Shown here piece by piece: positions 58,533 to 64,000 of a stretch of 64,000 bases of DNA. The position numbers were made by a program, and so were the translations under genes. The notes under the pieces are model-generated. The model saw only the letters and a program-made list of their open reading frames with translations. It made no database searches and was not told where the DNA came from. The DNA comes from Melioribacteraceae bacterium. Lineage in GTDB: Bacteria > Bacteroidota > Ignavibacteria > Ignavibacteriales > Melioribacteraceae. Location of the stretch: NCBI GenBank assembly GCA_016927595.1, contig JAFGMI010000007.1, forward strand, positions 62,001 to 126,000. The letters are read 5' to 3'. Each line of letters opens with the position of its first letter. The stretch's first letter is position 1.

Positions 58533-59237
58533 TTACTTAATTGATTCTTCGACTGAAAGCTTGAATCCTTTTCCGTGAATATTTATAACCACCAGATTTT
58601 TATCTCCCTTAAGATGATTCCTTAACCTGGAGATATAAACATCCATACTTCTCGAATTGAAATAATTATCCGCACCCCATATTTTATTTAATGCAACTGA
58701 TCTGTCAACAATGCGGTTTTTGTTTAAAGCCAATAAATGAAGGAGATCATTTTCCTTTGTCGTAAGTCTAATTTTCTTATTATTAATTGTTAATAACTGC
58801 TTTAAAGGCTCGAATACTGAATTGCCTATTTTAAATATCTGAATATCTTCGTTCACATTTGATAAATATTCGGTCCTTCTCAGAACAGCATTAATTCTTA
58901 GCAATAGTTCTTCGGTGCTAAAGGGCTTGGTAATATAATCATCGGCACCGATATTAAAACCTTCTGCTTTATCAGTCTGCAACGATTTTGCAGTTAAAAA
59001 TATGATTGGAATCTTTTCGTCTTTTTCCCGTATTTTTCTGGCAAGTGTAAAGCCATCCATTTTAGGCATCATAATGTCAATCAGACACAGGTTATAGTGA
59101 CTGTTCATAAAACTATTAAGTGCTTCTGCACCGTCAGGTTTATGATCAATCAGATAATTCTTGGCTTCCAGATACTCCTTTAAAATAGTACCCAGATTTA
59201 CATCATCTTCCGCCAGAAGTATTTTGCTTTTTTTCAT
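58533..59237 (-). CDS. OmpR-family response regulator
   Basis: ILLAEDDVNLGTILKEYLEAKNY, IDIMMPKMDGFTLARKIRE, winged-helix LTTKENDLLHLLALNKNRIVDRSVALNKIWG. Confidence 0.95.
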   Translation of the reverse strand: MKKSKILLAEDDVNLGTILKEYLEAKNYLIDHKPDGAEALNSFMNSHYNLCLIDIMMPKMDGFTLARKIREKDEKIPIIFLTAKSLQTDKAEGFNIGADDYITKPFSTEELLLRINAVLRRTEYLSNVNEDIQIFKIGNSVFEPLKQLLTINNKKIRLTTKENDLLHLLALNKNRIVDRSVALNKIWGADNYFNSRSMDVYISRLRNHLKGDKNLVVINIHGKGFKLSVEESIK

Positions 59238-60801
59238 AAGGTATATTTATTATAAACTTGCTGCCTTCGTTTAATTTACTTTCAACTCTGATAGTCCCGC
59301 CGTGCAACCCGATAATTTTTTTTGCATAACTTAAACCTATTCCATTGCCCTTGACGTCATGAATATTGCCCGTGGGCACCCTGAAAAAAGTTTCAAATAT
59401 TTTTTCATGATTATTTTTTTTAATACCTATTCCCTTGTCTGCAATTTCAATATTAAAATAGTCCTTATCCGAAAATGTGTTTACAATAATCGTCGGTTTT
59501 TCTTTCGAATATTTGAAGGCATTGTCAAGAATATTATTAATGCAGTTTGAGATATGAAATTCATCGGCAAAAATATCCGGGTCAGAAGAACTGAATCCGG
59601 TTATTATCGCTCCTCCCTTCTGTTCGACTTTCAGACGATATTTATCAATACAGCGTTCTATAGTTTCATGAATGTTAAATATTTCTTTTGCGAGGACAAT
59701 CTCTCCCCGTTCCATTACAGCAGCGTCCAGTAAATTCTCCACTAAGTGCGATAGCCGTAAATTCTCCTCGTTGATCATTCTCGTATACTTGCTTAATGAA
59801 TCGGGATTACCGATCAGAACCGGTTCGTTTAAAGCTTCGCATGCAAGTGAAATTGTCGAAATCGGAGTTTTGAACTCATGCGTAATATTATTTATCAAAT
59901 CGTTTTTAACACTCGTTATTTTTTTCTGCCTAATCAGCATGCGCACAGTATTGTAGAATACGAGTGAAATAATAATGATTAAAATAACCGATAAAATCAG
60001 CACTAACGATATTGACTTGATCAGATATGATTTTTCACCCGGGAAATAAAGCGATATAAAACTCTCCGTTGCGAAAATGCTGGAGGGGTTCAACCGGACA
60101 GTATGATAGGACGCCAGCAATTTATCCGCATCCGACGGATTACCGGATGTGATTAACTTTGTGTCGTTTTCAAATAGCGCAAATGAATATTCAGCAGTTA
60201 TCCCCTTTTCGGCAAGTTCAATAGAAATTAATGAATCCAATGCGGATGAATCAATACTCTCTCCAACAAAACGAAGAGTTTCATTTAGAATTAACTCATC
60301 TACCACTTCTTCTACGAGAGCGGTTTTCTTAAATTTAACAGTGTCAGCACGTAAATTGAAATTTTCGTTTAAAACTTCAATGCTTAGACTATCATCATCT
60401 AACAATACCACTTCCACCGAAGTTTTTGCTGTGTCTGTGTTATTCTCCCGTTTATACTTCCATGACATCTTATGAGCATCTTTCACTGCCGGTGTTATAA
60501 TGGTCCGGATTCTTTTATCCCTTTGCCTCTCAATTATATAATCAATATTACCACTGCTGTTTGAATCCTGTAAAAATACTATATCTCCCCCCTTATTAAT
60601 AACCTTATTCAGCACCAGAGATGCTGTTTTATTTTTTTCAATCGCCTTTACCACATTGGACATAGCGGTTTTAACATTCGAATCGAATCTGATTTTTTCA
60701 ATTGCGTATGCATGATTAATCCAGTACAGCTGAATTGCAATTAAGCCGATTACCGCCGCCGTCATAATTATTATTACTAATCTTACTTTCGTTTCTTTCA
60801 T
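59203..60801 (-). CDS. Membrane sensor histidine kinase
   Basis: Two TM segments; NNITHEFKTPISTISLACEAL, DKGIGIKKNNHEKIFETFFRVPTGNIHDVKGNGIGLSYAKKIIGLHGG; overlaps the response regulator gene. Confidence 0.95.
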   Translation of the reverse strand: MKETKVRLVIIIMTAAVIGLIAIQLYWINHAYAIEKIRFDSNVKTAMSNVVKAIEKNKTASLVLNKVINKGGDIVFLQDSNSSGNIDYIIERQRDKRIRTIITPAVKDAHKMSWKYKRENNTDTAKTSVEVVLLDDDSLSIEVLNENFNLRADTVKFKKTALVEEVVDELILNETLRFVGESIDSSALDSLISIELAEKGITAEYSFALFENDTKLITSGNPSDADKLLASYHTVRLNPSSIFATESFISLYFPGEKSYLIKSISLVLILSVILIIIISLVFYNTVRMLIRQKKITSVKNDLINNITHEFKTPISTISLACEALNEPVLIGNPDSLSKYTRMINEENLRLSHLVENLLDAAVMERGEIVLAKEIFNIHETIERCIDKYRLKVEQKGGAIITGFSSSDPDIFADEFHISNCINNILDNAFKYSKEKPTIIVNTFSDKDYFNIEIADKGIGIKKNNHEKIFETFFRVPTGNIHDVKGNGIGLSYAKKIIGLHGGTIRVESKLNEGSKFIINIPYEKKQNTSGGR

Positions 60802-60938
60802 CGGTGTAAAAATAATCCTAAAGAGTATAAATAAATTAATTTTAACAATTTTTAACAGTTTTTAACAGCTGTTTAACAAAATGATTATAATCAATGTATT
60901 AGTTTTGTTTCAAATAATCAGCAATAATAGGAGAACTC

Positions 60939-61919
60939 ATGAAAGAATCAAAAAAAATATTTCCGGCAGTATTATTTCTGCTTTACTTTACAGCGTTAAT
61001 TTCCGCTCAAACGTCTTCTGAAAAGTACACATCAAATAAACTTAAAAATCTGAAGGGCACGGTGCAGGAAATAACGATTAAAACAGACCAGGACGAAGTA
61101 ACCGTTACAGGCAGCGAAGCCGAGCAGCTGTTTAACAGACTTAAAGGAAGTAAGATGTTCTTCATTTCTTCTGAGGGTAAGGGAAAGGAAGTTGTTATTA
61201 TTAGTGAGTCTGGTGATTCAACAAAACTTTGCGATGTAAACGAATGGGAGGATATACAAGGTAAAACTATTAAGAAAATAAAACGTTCCTCATCTGATAA
61301 GAAAAAAGCGATGGAATTTCTGCAAGATAAAGATTCATTGTCCGAAAGTAAAAGGATAGAGATCGAAGATAATAACGGTAATAAAAAAGTAACGATTACA
61401 ACCAGGGATGAAAGCGGAAATGAAACGACTGAAATTCTTGAGGGTAAAGAAGCAGAAGATAAAATAAAGGAGTTGAAGGCTTTAGAGAGATTTAATGCCG
61501 AGATTGATGACGGTAATATCTTTATAATTAAAATGGATGGTAATAAAAAACTTAACTGGATAGATGACGATGATGTAATGCTCTTTGAAGGTTCGGACTC
61601 GGATTCGGCTTCAAAAATTATCAGGGTAATCATTGATGATGAAGACAGCGATATGAATATATTCATGAATAAGACTGGTAATGATGATTTTGAATGGGTT
61701 CTCGAGGATGAGTTGAAAAGCGGAAAGAAAATAAAGGTTGAGATTGAGAACGGAGTAAAGAAGGTATGGGTTACCAAAATAGAAGACGGTAAAGAAACAA
61801 CGGAGATGTATGAAGGGAAAGAAGCAGAAAACTATTTGGAGAACCTAAAACATTCTGAAGATATAAATGTTGAAGTTAAGGAAAAACAAAAACAAATAAT
61901 TATCAAGAAAATGAAATAG
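60939..61919 (+). CDS. Secreted highly charged protein with three degenerate ~50-aa repeats
   Basis: Signal peptide ending ISAQ; repeat units near aa 40-90, 147-200 and 272-324; divergent from a two-component system. Confidence 0.75.
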   Translation: MKESKKIFPAVLFLLYFTALISAQTSSEKYTSNKLKNLKGTVQEITIKTDQDEVTVTGSEAEQLFNRLKGSKMFFISSEGKGKEVVIISESGDSTKLCDVNEWEDIQGKTIKKIKRSSSDKKKAMEFLQDKDSLSESKRIEIEDNNGNKKVTITTRDESGNETTEILEGKEAEDKIKELKALERFNAEIDDGNIFIIKMDGNKKLNWIDDDDVMLFEGSDSDSASKIIRVIIDDEDSDMNIFMNKTGNDDFEWVLEDELKSGKKIKVEIENGVKKVWVTKIEDGKETTEMYEGKEAENYLENLKHSEDINVEVKEKQKQIIIKKMK

Positions 61920-61922
61920 AAT

Positions 61923-62840
61923 TTACTTCCTGATATTTTCGAGAGTGGTTCGTAATTCAGCCGGGGTATTGACCAAAAATGCTCCGGCTTCAGTAAACTT
62001 ATCCGAATAAAAATTTATTCCTTTGCCAGTTAGTATAACACCCGCATTAACTGAATCGCACTTTATAATTTTCCTAACTTCTTCAATTAACCTGGGATCG
62101 TCTTCCGGATAGACAACATTAAGCATAATCGCTTTCGCATTTAATTTTTGTGCTGCAAATGCAATTTCCTCTGCCGGCAGGTCCGGACCAAGATATACCG
62201 GTTTCCAGCCTTCCGATGCACCAACAACTGCTCCCAGCAAAGCACCGATTTCATGTTTTTGACCATTCGGTGTACTAACTACCAGAACAGGTGCATTCTC
62301 AATTTGACGATAACTGTTTACAACATTCATCAAATAATTCTTCACGACCTGTGTTGCAAGATGTTCATGCGTAACACGGAACCTCCCGGATTTCCAGTAG
62401 TCACCAATTTTAATCATCAGGGGAATAATTAATTTATCGAGAACAACCTGCTGAGGTGCTGAAACCGAAGCAGAAAGCAGTTCCGATTCTAATTTCTGAT
62501 TATCCAAATTTTCAACAGCTTCGAGACACCCATTCAGAAATTCTGTAAGAGAACTCATATCCTGAAAACCTGCTTCAGCCGAAACAGAATTAATTTGCAA
62601 AAGTTCCTGTAACTGAACCGTAGTTAAACCGGCAATACTGCTGATGGTGTGCCCCTGTTTGATCGCTTCATGAAGGTATTGCAAACGCTGTATATCTTTC
62701 TCACAATAAAGACGTCTGTTGGAATCAGTTCTGGACGGTGATATTGCTTTATATCTGTTCTCCCATGCACGAATTATAAAAGTACTTAATCCTGTTTTTT
62801 CTGAAACCGTTTTAATGGGGTATAAACTTCTGTTTTTCAT
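61923..62840 (-). CDS. MerR-family regulator with cobalamin-binding domain (CarH/LitR-like)
   Basis: MerR HTH (LYPIKTVSEKTGLSTFIIRAWENRYKAISPSRTDSNRRLYCEKDIQRL), WKSGRFRVTHEHLAT (Wx9EH), NGQKHEIGALLGAVVGASEGWKPVYLGPDLP. Confidence 0.92.
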   Translation of the reverse strand: MKNRSLYPIKTVSEKTGLSTFIIRAWENRYKAISPSRTDSNRRLYCEKDIQRLQYLHEAIKQGHTISSIAGLTTVQLQELLQINSVSAEAGFQDMSSLTEFLNGCLEAVENLDNQKLESELLSASVSAPQQVVLDKLIIPLMIKIGDYWKSGRFRVTHEHLATQVVKNYLMNVVNSYRQIENAPVLVVSTPNGQKHEIGALLGAVVGASEGWKPVYLGPDLPAEEIAFAAQKLNAKAIMLNVVYPEDDPRLIEEVRKIIKCDSVNAGVILTGKGINFYSDKFTEAGAFLVNTPAELRTTLENIRK

Positions 62841-63051
62841 AATTTTAAATTTTAATGATGTTAATATAACAATAAATATTAATTATTGTCTAGCTTTTAT
62901 CTAAACACAAAACATTTGTTCAAAATTCCAAAATATTTTCTTTGTTTTTAGAAGATTTTTAGGATATATATTAAAAAATCTGAATTTGGGGAACTTTCGT
63001 TCTTATACATAAGTTATACAACTATTAAACACATTCTGAAAGGGTAACTTT

Positions 63052-63642
63052 ATGATAGCGGCAATGAACACACAAATTTACAGAGATTTTGAAGAATTGG
63101 TTATTCCTCACAAAGAAGCACTGCATAACTTTGCATTTAAAATGACAAAAAACCAGCTTGATGCCGAAGATCTCGTTCAGGATACATTATTGAAGGCATT
63201 CAGATTTTTTGAAAAATTTGAAAAAGGCACCAATATTAAAGCGTGGCTGTTTATGATTATGAAAAATACTTTTATTAATCTTTACAGAAAGGTAAGCAAG
63301 CAGCCGGCTCAGGTAGATTATGAGGATATTCAGAATTTTTATGATGATGTTGCTCCCGAGGATGTAAAATATGAGCATACAACCGATGACGCATTTTCAA
63401 GAATGATGCCCGATGAAATTTCGGATGCTATTTCAAATCTGCAGGAAGATTATAGAACAGTTATTATTCTCAGCGATATTGAAGGATACACATACGAGGA
63501 AATTGCAGAGTTTATTGACCGTCCTGTAGGTACTGTACGATCCCGTTTACACAGAGCAAGAAAAATGCTATATGCAAAACTTCACGATTATGCAGCTGAT
63601 AAAGGTTTTGTAAATCCACCATTGGAACAAGTTGCTGCCTGA
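63052..63642 (+). CDS. ECF-type RNA polymerase sigma factor
   Basis: FAFKMTKNQLDAEDLVQDTLLKAFRFFEKFEKGTNIKAWLFMIMKNTFINLYRK and LQEDYRTVIILSDIEGYTYEEIAEFIDRPVGTVRSRLHRARKML. Confidence 0.95.
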   Translation: MIAAMNTQIYRDFEELVIPHKEALHNFAFKMTKNQLDAEDLVQDTLLKAFRFFEKFEKGTNIKAWLFMIMKNTFINLYRKVSKQPAQVDYEDIQNFYDDVAPEDVKYEHTTDDAFSRMMPDEISDAISNLQEDYRTVIILSDIEGYTYEEIAEFIDRPVGTVRSRLHRARKMLYAKLHDYAADKGFVNPPLEQVAA

Positions 63643-63645
63643 TAT

Positions 63646-63672
63646 AAGGGGGCTTAGTGCCCCCCTTTTTTT
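63646..63672 (+). terminator. Rho-independent terminator after the ECF sigma factor gene
   Basis: AAGGGGGC-TTAGT-GCCCCCCTTTTTTT. Confidence 0.85.
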
Positions 63673-63726
63673 ATAAATTAAATCCACCCCCAAGAAACTA
63701 TCCTAATTATTATTTAATTTTGTTTT

Positions 63727-64000
63727 ATGATTGAGATAAATAAGCTGTATAAAAACTTCGGATCAAAAGAGGTTCTGAAAGGCGTAGATCTAAGGATAAA
63801 TAACGGTGAATCGCATGCGATTATAGGACCCAGCGGGTGCGGTAAGAGTGTACTTCTTAAGCATATTGTCGGATTATTAAAGCCTGATTCCGGTGAAGTG
63901 TACGTTGAAAATAAGAATATAAATACATTAAGCCGAAAAGCATTGTATGAAGTGAGAAAGAAATTCGGTTTTTTGTTTCAGGGGGCCGCTCTTTTTGATT
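63727..64000 (+). CDS. ABC transporter ATP-binding protein, MlaF-like, truncated at the window end
   Basis: My translation: MIEINKLYKNFGSKEVLKGVDLRINNGESHAIIGPSGCGKSVLLKHIVGLLKPDSGEVYVENKNINTLSRKALYEVRKKFGFLFQGAALFD; Walker A, Q-loop and GAALFD are typical of MlaF. Confidence 0.88.
   Translation, partial: MIEINKLYKNFGSKEVLKGVDLRINNGESHAIIGPSGCGKSVLLKHIVGLLKPDSGEVYVENKNINTLSRKALYEVRKKFGFLFQGAALFD

Noticed and set aside
61007-61777. 256-aa minus-strand ORF antisense to the acidic repeat protein
   Set aside because: Ser/Leu/Ile-rich low-complexity translation expected from reverse-complementing Glu/Asp/Lys-rich codons; the plus frame has a signal peptide and repeats.
1-64000. CRISPR arrays, transposases, phage genes, toxin-antitoxin or restriction systems, rRNA, tRNA
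   Set aside because: No regularly spaced repeats, integrase/transposase/phage motifs or cloverleaf/CCA-like sequences were noticed; tRNAscan-SE and Infernal would be needed to exclude short RNAs.

Overview
This 64 kb window is a gene-dense, AT-rich bacterial chromosome segment. Protein style suggests the Bacteroidota/Ignavibacteria (FCB) group; that is inference. Supported contents: a chromosomal origin candidate (dnaA plus an AT-rich intergenic region with DnaA-box-like 9-mers at ~36.66-37.16 kb); a complete rnfCDGEAB operon with a downstream RseC-like gene; queE/queD; rpsT; Tex; aconitase; several two-component systems; a TonB-dependent receptor; a class II photolyase; paired M16 proteases; a CarH/LitR-like B12-binding MerR regulator divergent from an ECF sigma factor; and a PcrB-type GGGP synthase. 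The most interesting locus is a tightly packed minus-strand operon at ~19.6-26.8 kb: a glycosyltransferase-like protein, SpsF-type cytidylyltransferase, split transketolase (N and C halves), GSA-type aminotransferase, SDR, KdsC-type HAD phosphatase and NeuB/SpsE-type synthase. It looks like a CMP-activated 3-deoxy-ulosonic acid pathway with a non-standard, transketolase-based route to the sugar acceptor. It is followed on the same strand by a fatty-acid hydroxylase-family gene, an SMR transporter and an OlsF-like bifunctional acyltransferase. I saw no mobile elements, CRISPR arrays, rRNAs or convincing tRNAs. All assignments are from reading motifs in the translations; no database search was run.
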